NCBI GenBank assembly: GCA_003194525.1
Contig: NBIV01000148.1
Span: 1-64,000, forward strand
Source of the DNA: Gracilariopsis chorda
Taxonomy: Eukaryota; Rhodophyta; Florideophyceae; Gracilariales; Gracilariaceae
Direction: 5' to 3'
DNA: 64,000 nucleotides
Shown: piece by piece, positions 1 through 11,364 of the stretch
Position numbering within the stretch: position 1 is the stretch's first letter
How the letters are laid out: the number at the start of each line of letters is the position of its first letter
Notes under the pieces: model-generated
What the model saw: the letters and a program-made list of their open reading frames with translations, nothing else
Told to the model about the DNA's origin: nothing
Databases searched by the model: none
Made by a program: the position numbers and the translations under genes

Positions 1-410
1 ACCACCGCCATGTACGACAGGAAAAAGTCCTGTCGTACATGCGCGCAGTGGTCGCTCGACCACTGGCGCTCCACAAATTACAATTTTTTAGCCTGCAGTG
101 GTCGAGCGACCACCACCACCATGTACGACAGGAAAAAAGTTCTGTCGTACATGCGCGCAGTGGTCGCTCGACCACTGGCGCTTCAAGAAATTACAATTTT
201 TTAGCCTGCAGTGGTCGAGCGACCACCACCGCCATGTACGACGGGAAAAGTTCCTGTCGTACATTCGCGCATGGTCGCTCGACACTGCCTCCCAAAACCT
301 TTACAGTTTTTTAGCCCCAATAGTCGAGCGACGCCACCGCCATGTACGACAGGACAGTTACCTGCGGTACATACCTGCATTGGTTGCTCGACCACTAGCG
401 GCCCAAAAAC
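1..410. repeat. Tandem double-hairpin repeat array (left)
   Basis: About four units of roughly 105-110 bp. Each unit holds two palindromes. One has arms ATGTACGACAGGA and TCCTGTCGTACAT around a short A-rich loop. The other is built on CAGTGGTCG and CGACCACTG. They are joined by a spacer containing AATTACAATTTTTTAGCCTG. The first three units are well conserved; the fourth (about 330-410) is degenerate. The short ORFs across the array are by-products of the repeat. The same family recurs at 10013-10190 and 23283-23475. Confidence 0.9.
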
Positions 411-2248
411 CGCCTTATTACCCAACTGCGGTCGGCGCGCAGGATGTATTCCTGACGTTCAAACCCCTAAGCCTCCGTCTTCACCTCCCTTTCCCCTAAG
501 CGATTGTTTCACGTTCCGTATCCCTACGCTTCCCAATCTTTCCTTCCTTTCCTCCTCTTTTTAACAGTGATGTACTTCACAACCGTTTCGAGACGATTCT
601 GTATTACGCACCAACGCCTGCTCCGTTTACGGATATTTGAGCTGCTTCCTTTTACGCTTGCGAACCCTGTTGGTAATCAGACGACCGCTTGCTCACGAAT
701 TTCTCACGTATATAAACGTGAAGATCGTCGTACCAGGTGCTCATTCAACAGGCTGCGAAACGCAATTTTCATAATGTGCAACTACACGAGCACCATCTTG
801 GCCTGTTGGAGCTACGCGATGAGTATGCGCGTGAAGGAACGCCAGGCGATCGTCCTAGGAACGCCAAGTACGCCACTCTCGTGGATCACGCGATTCGGGT
901 GCGAAGGAACTCCACTGCTGCGCGCGAGCTCTGCTCCCAAGCAACCAACACCCCGAACGTGTCTACTTTCGGGAATGAAGAACTACGCCGAGCGTTGTTG
1001 TCCACTTCGAATACCACTCGCAATGCGTTCCAACAAACGCACCAAATTGCGAAAGTGATCGACCAAACAGACACCGAAAACGAATCAAGGGTGAAGGACT
1101 ACCGCGTATGCAACGCACGTGGTATAAACTCCACAATTCACTTCTTGCTCAGCGACTTGATCAAATCGCCGGTCACGGGCATTAATACGCGCAAGAACAA
1201 ACGCAACGATGTCCCAACAGAACGCGCTTCGCGATTCGAGGTGTTGATTTACATGACGATATTCGTACAGTTGTCTCGCCAGCGCGTAGCTTTCTCTGCA
1301 GAGCGAAAGCGAGGACCACCCATTCTGGGTGCTCAGACAACGCCGACCACCCTTAGGAACTTCAATACGGTTGACCTGCAGCCGAGGTGCATACGGTGTG
1401 CAACAGGTGACTCGCTCGTGGGATTGCTTTGCCACCTTTCTTGGACTCCCTGACGTTGAGAGCATGGTCTGTACCCGTATATCATTTTCGATCCGGACAG
1501 CTTGGGGTTTGAAGTAATAGGCATCGTTAAGATGGCTTCTCTCCACTCACGCAGCCTAAAATGCTCACACAGGACCTTAAATCATGCACCGACCCATCCC
1601 AAGTGGACTCCAAAGCGTTCGGACAATCGGACGAGGTGGACTCAAGCCTCCGCGCACTGAGTGAGGAGTTCCTTAGCGATGTGGTCAGCGTCGTCTCACA
1701 TCCCCGACTGTACGAGGCGAACTTGTTGCCCATGGCAGTTGCTGCTAGAGTTGCTTCCTACGACAAGCGTAAGGCAATCGAATCCCAGCATTCCCAGCAG
1801 CGTTCGTTCCCCCAACGGTTCGAAAAGCTGAGTGCGCAGCTTTGGAAACCCATTCGTGAGAGTCAACACCCAACACACAACGCGCACGCCTAGTGCCAAA
1901 TTTGCCACTACTGCTGCTGAGCGTCCCGCCACTTCCGCCATACAGTAGACGTCATAGACTTAGTACAAGAACCCACCAGCGCAGCAGTAGCAGCGGTGGA
2001 ACCACGGGCATCAATTCCAAAGCGCCCCACCCCCCCTCCTCGCTAGGCCCGGACCCACAGAGTACAGTAGAGCGCGATCTTCCCTACAGCAAGGAGTAGG
2101 CGGACATCATTCCCATAGACCAGCTGGCCGACGTACACGTGCTCAATGCGTTGGAATTAGTGCAGGAGCATATGATGAAACACTACGTAATGTATTGCTG
2201 CGGCTTTGACGACCTAATGCATGTGCACAACACATTGCGTGTCCCTGA
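411..2248 (+). other. Poorly resolved, probably decayed coding region
   Basis: Two + frames look protein-like: 737-1453 (238 codons, basic, no recognised domain) and 1561-1893 (110 codons, acidic then Gln/Arg-rich). Neither has a convincing ATG in context. They are in different frames from each other and from the methyltransferase that follows. Given the shared strand and the frameshifts downstream, they may be remnants of the N-terminal part of the methyltransferase-SET gene. I do not recognise any family. From 411 to about 736 I see only pyrimidine-rich sequence. Confidence 0.25.
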
Positions 2249-3928
2249 CTCCCTGCATGTTCCCAGGCCCAATTGGTATTGACAGACCCCCCTTACGCCA
2301 TTCGCTCAGTGCATGGCAGGCCGAACAGCGACTACGACACCCTCACCGTCGCCGACATGAAAGGGGTTACAATAACAATGCGTCGCTTCTTACGTGCTGG
2401 TGGCCACTTCGTCATTTTCTGCTCGCTTGAACAGTTCCCGCGTTGGCATAAGCTGTTGAACAGCGCTGATCCCAGGGAAGCCGATGGTACCGTTGCCCCA
2501 ATGTTCCGCGTGGACCACTGCCCATTGCAAATGATCCGTGCACCGGGTAACAACACCGTGTCGCTGGGCGAGCATTTGGAGAGTTGATACCCATCACCCA
2601 ATACGGGGAGCATGGCGTCAAAACAGGTCTCACTCGGGCGCAAGAGGACAAAAAGGTGAACTACACCAACTTCAGTTATGTCCCGTCCACGGTCACCGCG
2701 TACAAGAACGTCATCGACCGTGTTCCGGCCGTCGATGTGGATGAGCTTCTCATGTGGTCCCTCTACACAGACAGCGGATATGTGAAGCGTGAGGCTGTTC
2801 GTCCAGAACAGAAGCCGATTCGACTCAACATGGAGCTCATTGCCAGGTTCTCCCAACCGGGTGATACGGTTCTTGACCTGTTCGGCGGCACCTTCTCAAC
2901 AGTGCTTCCCTGCATGTCTTTTAAGAAAGGCGAAGCACGCAGATTCGTCGGTTGCGAGAAGGACGAAGCATGCTTCCACCACGCCAGACATTACGCAGTG
3001 AAACAATTCTCAAGGCTCATCGCCGAGAACGTTGCCAGCGTTACCGTCACGCAAGGTTTGGGGGATGCAGCTAACGCGGTGCACAACTACTTTAAGGGAT
3101 ATCTGCGTCCCTCTCGGACTTGGGCAGCCGTGCCAAACTTCCCTCAATACCAAACGCTGCCGGAGCACATAATGTTGTATTGTACCTCTAAATGGCGCGC
3201 ACAGGACTTCGTCAGCACCGGCCTTCACATGGACCTCTCCCAATGGCCCGAGAAGTACCAAGGACTCTTCAACCTAATGAGCGTGAACGAGCTCCGCGCT
3301 CATGAGGCTTCAACGCTACGCCTTATTGTGGCTGAATCAACCATTGTGCACCCGTCTGCTGGGGTTGGCGTTTTTTGCAGGCTGTACGTTCGCAAGAGAA
3401 GAGACAGTCTGCCACTTTTACGGCATGTTGGTATATCACGACATGTCTCAGCGAACCGAAATCCACAAAACATACGGCTCCGGCTTGATGGGCGTTACCT
3501 CACAGGATTTCCGAACGTATTGTATGCAAGTGGACCTCAGGGCTCCGGACTTCAACTCCCTCATCGGACTGAACAAGGAAAAGAAAATACCAAGCGTTTG
3601 GATCTCGCCAGCCCCCTTTTGCGTAGGAGGACTCATCAATGACCCAAGGTACCTCCAGTTGGATCCTGACGCGCAGCCCGTTCGTGATGGTTTCAAACCC
3701 AAACGAACAGCCAATGTCTACGTTGATTGTTCTGCGATATCTGCGCTTAAATTACGTAAGCACCTCGAGCCTTACACTCTGATAACAAACAGAGCTTCCC
3801 GCCGTATAGAACGTGGAGAGGAACTCTTCATCGACTACGGTACTTCTTACGATTGGACCAATAATCTTGGTACCCCTTCGCCCCAAACACCGTCTTCGAC
3901 TTCTACAAAACACAATAAAAACCCCTAA
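2249..3928 (+). pseudogene. DNA methyltransferase (DPPY class) fused to a SET domain, frameshifted
   Basis: The frame opens after a TGA at 2246-2248. DPPY, the catalytic motif of amino-methyltransferases that modify adenine N6 or cytosine N4, lies at 2285-2296. The S-adenosylmethionine-binding motif (VLDLFGGT) follows near 2869-2892. DPPY before the binding motif is the beta-class order. Further on the protein continues into a SET lysine-methyltransferase domain: a GVGVF motif near 3366, GGLIND near 3630, and NRASRRIERGEELFIDYG near 3787-3840. Three frame changes are visible: near 2262 upstream of DPPY, near 2580, and in a T6 run near 3375 where dropping one T restores the SET frame. The run could also be a sequencing error. 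The SET part ends at TAA 3926-3928. The predicted role is DNA and possibly histone methylation. The fusion is seen; the function is inferred. Confidence 0.7.
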
Positions 3929-4486
3929 AAACCCTCTCTCTAACGGTGAAACCTCCTAAACAAATTCCTCAAACCTGCTCCTTTGCATGTGCGTAAGAAC
4001 GTATTACGTAGTCCTGTGCCGTATTGTGGTGTGCACCGGCTCATTGCCACTGTGCGCGTGCGCATGCGCATGTGTATCACCCCACACACAGCACACCTCC
4101 CACCTTATCAAAAAGGCAATTACAGTTTGTGTATGACGTCATGTGTGAACCTAAACGCACGCCCACATATCTCCAGCCGCGCCACCCCCGTTTTCTCTCT
4201 GCACCTCATGGTGTACATGTTTGGCGAGTATTAGTCCCATAGCCTATGCGAGCTCATACTTCCGACGCTGTATGAGCGCGCCAAAAAAACCCACATTGCG
4301 GCGCTTATGCGCAAGCCCCCTCACAATCATCACTACAAAAAGCCCACCAACCTGCCCCTAGTAAACCAATTCCCATCTCTCCCTCTACCCCCACAAACGC
4401 CTACAACTCAACTGCACGCCAAAACCCATCTCTATCTCTCGCTCTGCCTTTCTTCTTATTTCCTTCCCTTCTGCGAGCATACCAAT
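3929..4486. other. Intergenic spacer between methyltransferase-SET and helicase genes
   Basis: Starts with AACCCCTAAAAACCC-type words and runs through AC-rich and CT-rich sequence. I see no supported gene here. It presumably holds the promoter of the gene that starts at ATG 4487. Confidence 0.4.
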
Positions 4487-5137
4487 ATGGACAACCTCAC
4501 TTTGCATAACCACTCCATAGGAATGGACTCTATCCAGCCTGGTCCGGCTCTAAACGCGAACACACCACAATCCAACCGTCCCAACCCCAACGCTACCGCC
4601 ATTACCTCAACATCAGCCGGGCAGATCGCGGATAAAGAACGAAATGCATCTCCCTCCTTCACCAACCTGCTCGACACCGTTATCAACCTTGCCATTCACT
4701 CCATCGGCTTCTTCTTCCTGTGCATCAACTGCGAATCTGGCAACCCCTCGCGACGTGCCGTGCGCTATCATCTCAGAAAGGCACACTTCCTCCACCAGGA
4801 AGAGGCTCGCAAAGCATCCGACATCATGTGGTCCCGCAGAACCGAAATGCTTAAGCAGAACAACCTCCCCCCGCTATGGAATTCGTATGGTCCGGAAGCG
4901 CCGAGCCAAAACGTGGCTGTTCTGCGTCCAATAGCGGGGCTGCAAATATTGAATGGCTACCGCTGCGCGCAGTGCACCTCCTGCTACATTGACCTTCAGC
5001 GTCTCTATTATCACATCACAAACACACATTCCAATCACGCGCATTCGGTTTCTTGGCTAATAGAACAAACATCGAAGCAAAGCACCATAAAAGTGCAAAC
5101 CAAATTCGGCGCCCTCGTTGTCTACTGTTTGCGGTGA
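4487..5137 (+). pseudogene. Part 1 of zinc finger-recombinase-RecQ gene: DUF3505-like C2H2 zinc fingers
   Basis: I chose ATG 4487 because the stretch from 4307 is a low-complexity pyrimidine run that does not look like protein. Two zinc-binding clusters follow. One has the form C-x2-C then H-x4-H (FLCINCES ... HLRKAH). The second is GYRCAQCTSC with a spaced H ... HITNTHSNH. Between them PIAGLQILNGYRC matches my memory of the fungal DUF3505 (orsD-type) family, which occurs N-terminal to RecQ-like helicases. The frame stops at 5137, and the conserved part resumes in another frame downstream. Either a frameshift or a short GTGAG...CAG intron (about 5135-5207) could explain the break. The family call rests on remembered patterns. 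Confidence 0.5.
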
Positions 5138-6682
5138 GCTCCGCCTCCCCCGTTGGAACCATAAGCAAACACCTTCAACTGCCTATCCGAGCGGTAAACA
5201 TTCTGCAGCAACCCCTTCTACCCCAAAACCTCCAGTCCCAACCCCCGGCACCGATACTGCCACAGCCCAAGCAACCCCCCAACCCGAACATAAACTCCAG
5301 ACACCGACAAATACTGCAACCGGAACACAAAACCGAAAAAGCAGTGAACAACTTCTTCACAAGCTTAAGCACCTCACATATCCAAACCAATCATCTGCAT
5401 CTGCAACCACAAGCACAAGAAAACCCAACTTCTTCATTGCGTGTACCAAGCTAGACATCATACCCCAGTCTGTTTCTGGCAGCCTCAAGGACGCAACCAT
5501 ACTCACAAATCCCACATGTGCAAGTGACATCGATGCAATGGCTGCTATGACCAACGATGTTTTCATGTACCTCACCAAAGCTCCATTTCTCATGTGCACC
5601 ATTCCGCCACTCTTTCTCCAAAAGCTCAACCAACGCTCCGACAGCAACTTCCGCAGCGTCTCGAAGGACACGCTCAAACGCTACGCCTCTGATATTGCCA
5701 GTCTCTTGCTATTCACAAAAAAGGGCCACGAGCATGACGTCAACCTGGTTTCATAAGCGCAAAACACTACGGCCTACCTCCACAGCGTTAGCCTAAGACC
5801 TACACTCCTACACAGCGCGCTCACTGTCCAGCTTTGGAGACGCTTCCCCCGTATGCATCTACGCATACAATCACTGTGGGCAACTTCATTGCGGCCGCTT
5901 CTGTGCTGGTTCACAACGCCGAAGATGCCATCAACCAACATGACGAGCGCTACCGCTATGCTAGTGCCGACGAGCTCACCCATCTGCTCGCCGCTGTCCA
6001 ATACGGAGTCGCAGCATGCGCCATCCATCACGTGCATAACCTCACCAAGCAGCAAGGAAAAACCCCTCATCAGCCTACTTCCGAGATGCAGCAAGTGGAA
6101 TTGTCGGTTGACGTGCAATCAAACAATGCTTTTTCTTTCTTCTGCAACACTCTCAGCTTTGCTATGAACATCGCCACTAAAGAAAGCATCAACGTATCGT
6201 TCTTGGACTGCGATATGCACCCGCACTGCGGCATCGTTCGCGATATTCACTTGGGTCTGCCCGCGCTCGGCTCTATCGTCAAAAAGCTCCATGCCGAAAT
6301 TCAAGACATCATCATTGATGATCTGCTATTGGGATCTCCCTTCCCCCCTGCATTCTCGAGCCACATCCACGCACTAAAAGACCAACCATCAAACAAAAAC
6401 CCCGGGTTTTCCTTCCTCCAACACCCGCACAATGGCTCCTTTCTACACACCTGCTTGCAGTATGTACTGCAATGCCTAAAGAACCCATCCGGAAACACAT
6501 CGCACCATTCGCTCAAAGCTCCCTCGCCACCACCCAACGATACCCCCACAGTCCTTATTCCTGGTATCCACTTCTACACATCTGCTCACCCGCTGGCTCG
6601 CATGCGCACAAAAAGTCCAGGAGCGCCTCCTCGTCGTTCTCCACCTTGCCTCCGGATCCCCAGCTCGCGGAACCGAGATTGA
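5118..6682 (+). pseudogene. Part 2 of zinc finger-recombinase-RecQ gene: linker and N-terminal recombinase region
   Basis: Two frames continue the gene: 5118-5756 and 5834-6682. The first begins in Pro/Thr-rich linker, then becomes helical (LTKAPFLMC ... TLKRYASDIASLLLF), and ends at TAA 5754-5756, after which the same frame stays open. The second holds a long helical region and a PGFSFLQHPHNGSF motif near 6400-6441. From memory that motif is shared with the fungal DUF3505-RecQ proteins just upstream of their recombinase-like core. The frame changes again between about 6480 and 6594. At least two frameshifts lie in this part unless introns are involved. Confidence 0.4.
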
Positions 6683-9260
6683 GTCGTATCGTCTGCACAA
6701 CGATTTGTTCCACCAACGCTGCCTCATACTTCTCGACTCTCAACCAGTTCTCATCACGCGTTACCTCAAGACTTAAAACGCTAAAGGAGGCGATCGCCCA
6801 ATTCCACGCTTCCCAGATCCAAAGACAACTGAACTCCTTCGCACTTACCTGAAGCTCATTCGCCCGCTCGAAACCTGGTTCGTTTCGGCTATACACGGCG
6901 AAACCCATGAACAGGCACACTGGCGTATGTTGTTCTCAACCCACGGCATGCCCCTGGACGCTCGAAACATTCACCGAATCATCAGCTCCACTCTGTTCGA
7001 CGCTGGGTTTGAACTCACTTTTGCCGACTACCGCAACTTCACAGTAGGAATCACCGCTATCATGTCCTCCACAGCCGCAAACGACATTGACAAAACGCTC
7101 CCCAAGGCCATCCTGGAAGAATTCATCTCCACCGCGCACAATGAAGCTGGGCACACGACACACACTGCGGAGCTCATGTACGCACGCACCCCACACGACG
7201 TCAGTGGAATGCGACACACCGAACTGAGCAAGTACAAAGAATGGTCCACCAAATGGCACTCACTACTCAATTTGAGCAAACACGCCGCAAAGAAGCGCTC
7301 TTGTCGTGACACTCCTCAACACCAGAGCACCACCCCTCCCGCCAAGCGCCTCATTCCCGCATCACAACCCATCTCACCTCCACACCGCCCTTACAAACCG
7401 CCGAACGACGTGTTTGCACCCCTGGCCCGCCCATCTTCCCTACTCCACAGCCGCCCAACCACATCCGTGCACCCAAGAGGTGGTGTATCGCTCCATACAC
7501 GCCCACCGCTCAATTACGAACAAAGACTCGGCATGTTCCTCAACGCACTCCGACAAATGCTTGCCAATGGCTCCTCAGTGTTTAAATCACCTCCGCATTT
7601 TACTGTTACGGTGGCGGTGTTTGAAAAGCGGGGAAACATGCTTATGCTCACTCCCACCGCCTCCGGAAAAACATTGTCTGTACTGCTCCCGATGTACATG
7701 GAGAAGGGCTCATATTCCTCCATCATTATCGTTCCTCTCAAAGCCCTCCTTACGGAGTACGAAAAACGTGCGGCAGCCTTTCAGCTTCAGAGCAGCACAT
7801 CCCCGCACACCAATGGCGGCACGGAAACATTTGCGGATGTCTATATATTGTCAATCGAAGTGCTTGACTCCGCCTCTTTCAACTCCCTTCTTCAACGCTT
7901 GTTGCACAAACAAAAACTGGCCCGCATCGTGGTGGATGAAGTGCATTTATTACTGTTTTGGCAACACTTTCGCCCATCCCTTGCACACATCCACAATGCA
8001 CTTTCCATGGTACCCCCCCATATACCCCGTGTCCTGCTCAGTGCCACCGTGCCGCCCCGCGATCGTCCACTCCTGCTATCACAGCTCTCAATACCAACAG
8101 CTTACCTGTATACCACTTCCACCACCCGTAACAATATCCACTTCTCCGTGTACGACGCTTCCCCAAGCGTAAAAGCCCCTCGAATTCGTACTGCCGCAGG
8201 TACCTATCAAAGCTTGTTACAACATCTGCTTAAGACAGGCGTCCCGTACTTCCAAAAACAAGTCTCAACATTGCTCACCGCAAGTACTGAATCCTTGGTC
8301 CGCATCATCCTATTCACACTCACACGCTCAGCTAAAGAACAACTACGCCGCGTCATTCACCAATATGTACAAGGAACATTATCTCACCAGTTCCCTTCTA
8401 CATCTTTCATTTGCCTCTTCTATGATGCCGGATTATCCGACCACGAGAAGGATAAAACACACGAAGACTGGCTCCATCGCTTCTCCGTTCCGCCATCCGC
8501 TGCCGTACCCCAAACCGTTATTTTCATGACTTGCACTTCCGCGTTTGGAACAGGACTCGACACTCCAAACGTTCGGCTAGTGCTACTTTTTGGAGGATGT
8601 GCCAGTCTGGCCGACCTTGCCCAGCAGGCCGGCAGAGCGGGTCGTGACGGCCGAAACGCGCGCTGCATCACCATGTACTCAAAGCCGTACTTCAAAATGA
8701 TACAAGATCTTCTTTGCTCTACAAACAACCAAAACCCCAACTACATCGCCCGTTCTTATGTCGAATCGCTTGCCACAGACCGCTGGAACCAAGTGAAGAC
8801 GTGGATGGAACTGACGCTCGTGTGCCGCCGTAACGCCCTTTACGCCCACATTGATGGAACCGAACCAGGCGTTTGCTTATTCACCGAAGACGCTGTGAAC
8901 TGTGACATTTGCGAAAAGAACTCCGCAATTTCCAACCCGTTTCCCACCGCACCTACCCAAAACACTTCTACCCTAAAAACACCATCACAGCCTGCAAAAC
9001 CCACACCCTCCCCTCCAAATCAGACACCTATATTCTCCACAGGTACCACCTCTCTTGACATGTCACCCTTCATCCTACCGGAGCCAAGCACAAACCTTCA
9101 GATGCCGTCATACAATGGTTCTCTACCATCGCTAAAACCACTCCCTTCGGCGTCTGCAGCCGCCAATTCAGTCAAACGCCTAAACAACAACCTCCTCTCG
9201 TCTTCGCCGCCCTTCATCACTTCTTTCTCTTCTTCAGAGCGGCACACCAGCTTGCTTTAG
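6549..9260 (+). pseudogene. Part 3: tyrosine-recombinase-like core joined to RecQ-family helicase
   Basis: A single frame from about 6549 carries LHLASGSPARGTEI with Arg at 6666-6668, then RYLKT and an in-frame TAA at 6774-6776 where related proteins have a polar residue. It continues with DYRN (Arg at 7032-7034) and AGHTTHTAELMY (His at 7152-7154, Tyr at 7179-7181). This R ... R ... GH ... Y layout is that of tyrosine recombinases; the usual His after the second Arg is Asn here. From about 7600 the same frame encodes a superfamily 2 helicase: Walker A TASGKT near 7662, DEVH near 7935, SAT near 8040, and the RecQ-type motif VI QQAGRAGRDG near 8620-8650, followed by a short NCDICEKN zinc-type cluster near 8900. 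The frame meets TAG at 9258-9260. The helicase call is firm. The recombinase call is my own motif reading. Confidence 0.75.
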
Positions 9261-9842
9261 TCTAACATTTCCGCTTCCTTTTTTTATCGGATCAACTCCA
9301 TTCCCCCCGCTGGTATTGTGCGCCACATTCAGGAGATAGCACGCCGTCTCCACTCTTTATGCGTTCCGTGTCTTTTCCAAGTTCAAACTCCCGTAACCAA
9401 GGAAAACCATGTATGCTCCTATGCATCCATTCGATGCTATCGATGCTTCTCGGACTCGCACCACGCGGTTGAGTGCCCACACAACAAGAACCCACCCAAG
9501 ACCTGCTACAAGTGCCATATGGGATACTGCAAGGGACTCAAGACCCATTCAGATCCCAAAACATATGGTACTCGGGCATGTGAGTTTATCCCACAGCGCC
9601 AGACTGCATGGCTTCTCTGGCGCAAACACCCAGATATGCGCAACACCATTGCACTCAACCTCTTTGACGAAGAACGCAACTCTCAGTTCAACAATATTTC
9701 TACGAGCAGTACATCCGAATCCGCTAAACTACAGCAACGAGACCAACTTTTCCACTCCTGGTTGACGACAACAGACCGCAGGGCTGTTCCCAACCTTATA
9801 CGCGTCATCACTTGGTACAAATCTACAACTGATCATGTATAG
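9261..9842 (+). pseudogene. Part 4: C-terminal zinc-knuckle region of the RecQ gene
   Basis: This stretch is in exactly the same frame as the helicase and is separated from it only by TAG 9258-9260. It encodes a CCHC zinc knuckle (CYRCFSDSHHAVEC, spacing C-x2-C-x4-H-x4-C) near 9438-9480 and a second Cys-rich stretch (CYKCHMGYC) near 9510. A polar C-terminus follows, ending at TAG 9840-9842. Continuity of frame across the stop suggests it is the tail of the helicase protein rather than a separate gene. A separate small nucleic-acid-binding protein is possible but there is no good ATG. Confidence 0.55.
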
Positions 9843-9867
9843 CTTTGCGTGAAACCATGGTGATAAC

Positions 9868-9873
9868 AATAAA
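9868..9873 (+). terminator. Candidate polyadenylation signal AATAAA
   Basis: AATAAA lies 26 bases after the last stop of the helicase gene, a normal position for a eukaryotic polyadenylation signal. The hexamer is common by chance, so this is weak support. Confidence 0.3.
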
Positions 9874-10012
9874 TTTGTGGCCATAAGCTTCACATGTTTC
9901 TATTCGTTACGTATAAAAACCCCCCACACATCCTCACACGTTGAGAAACGCGCATGTGCGACCAAAACGAAAAACACCTTCCGCTTCCTTCTACTGTATT
10001 CTCATCTGTATT

Positions 10013-10190
10013 ATGCATATACAACAGGAAGAAGTCCTGTCGTACATTCACAGGGTGGTCGCTCGACCCCTACCCTCCAAAAAAACTACTATTTTTTTGC
10101 TGCAGTGGTCGAGCGACCACTACGGTCATGTACGACAGGAAAACTTCCTGACGTATATCGCCGTGGAGGTCGAGCGACCCTAAAACACCC
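10013..10190. repeat. Double-hairpin repeat (right copy)
   Basis: About one and a half units of the family seen at 1-410: an ACAGGAAGAAGTCCTGT hairpin, GTGGTCGCTCGACC, an A/T-rich spacer, then GCAGTGGTCGAGCGACCACT and a second ATGTACGACAGGA hairpin whose right arm is decayed. It lies 170 bp after the end of the helicase gene. Confidence 0.85.
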
Positions 10191-11364
10191 CAAAGTCTCC
10201 GAGTTCGGTATTCCCATAGCCACGCCACTATCTTCTAAACTTAGCACAGCACTACTTCCTAATGAACACCGCCTACAGCGGTGCACATCGAAGCATTCCA
10301 ATTAAAAACCCCTAACACAAACCGTGCTCTGCATACCACTGCACACGTCTGCAGCACACAACGCCCACCCCCTAAAGTCGAAAAAACCCCTTCACAACAG
10401 CACATGATACGCAAGACAATTCTGTTTCTGTTAACATTCTGCAACCCCTAGAAACCCTTAAAACACTAATAAAATAAAACCTAGGAATCTAAGTGCAACC
10501 CCCAAAGTGTCTAGAAGTAAAACCCCTAATACCAATATACCCCCTAGAAAACGCCTAGACTCAATCGCAAAAACGCCCCTAAAACAAAACCCCTAAATAC
10601 AAAAATTGGGTAGAACTTGCATTTCTTAAGTGTACGGCCAATCACAATTTCTTTAAAAACATTAAAACTCCCCTCCACGGAACACAAAACACCAAAATCC
10701 AATACCCGCAACACAAAACGCCAGAACCCACTAAAACTAAAAATAACGTTTACAAAAACCCCTAAGACGTTCTAATCACATTTTTCTACGTCTAGAGAAC
10801 AAGGCCATATACACGATTTTTTACATCTTGCAATTTTCATTATTCAAAGTCCAACCTTTAATACTCTGACACATCCATAATCAAGAAAAGTGCAGCTTAC
10901 CAGGACGGAAGCGGCTAAAACCTTGCCAAGCGAACAAATATACAACCCTAGCACCATGTAGTGCTAATCCTTTAAAACGACATCCCTGCTCCCTAAAACC
11001 CCTAATAGGGAAAACGTTCTTATCAGTTTTAACCCCCCCACGGTACCTCCATACAAAAATTTTGTACCTCTCTTGTTTTTCTCCAACTGCACCTAAAACA
11101 ACTAGAACCTCCTAACATTGCCATAGCAAGGGAATACAATAATATATAACATTTCCTAATGCTAATATATTCCCGTAAACACACTTACATTTAAAAACCC
11201 TAAACTTTATTATGAATGTCCTTACAATAACATAAAACCTTTCTTAATGCTAAGAACGCCAAGGCATAAACCGCTAGATTTGAAACCCCTATTTTTTAAT
11301 ATCAAGGCTCTTCATTCTTTCTCCGAGGCTCCCTAATAAAAGTCGGCTTCGTCTCATTTGTTCC
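10191..11364. other. Non-coding zone with scattered CCCCTAA words
   Basis: I see no gene. AT-rich sequence is studded with at least ten copies of ACCCCTAA or close variants (for example near 10303, 10366, 10444, 10525, 10574, 10750, 10993, 11172, 11284), always on the same strand. They are not in tandem. They resemble degenerate plant-type telomere repeats (CCCTAAA), but the periodicity of a true telomere is missing. Confidence 0.5.

Larger units (their letters stand above)
1..10190 (+). mobile_element. Putative composite element: methyltransferase-SET gene plus zinc finger-recombinase-RecQ gene between hairpin arrays
   Basis: What is seen: two decayed + strand genes (a DNA methyltransferase-SET fusion and a zinc finger-recombinase-RecQ-zinc knuckle gene) lie between two copies of the same double-hairpin repeat family, at 1-410 and 10013-10190. 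No other recognisable gene lies between the arrays. The left array may continue beyond the window, and I see no target-site duplication, so true ends are unknown. Inference: the hairpin arrays could be terminal or subterminal sequences of one element, with the recombinase and helicase acting in mobility and the methyltransferase-SET protein acting on DNA or chromatin. Alternatively, these are unrelated subtelomeric genes among dispersed repeats. Confidence 0.4.

Noticed and set aside
1-430. CRISPR array
   Set aside because: The repeats are ~107 bp with conserved spacers, in a eukaryotic context; no short repeats with unique spacers and no cas genes.
10-499. Overlapping ORFs on both strands across 1-500
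   Set aside because: All are translations of the hairpin repeat and its spacers.
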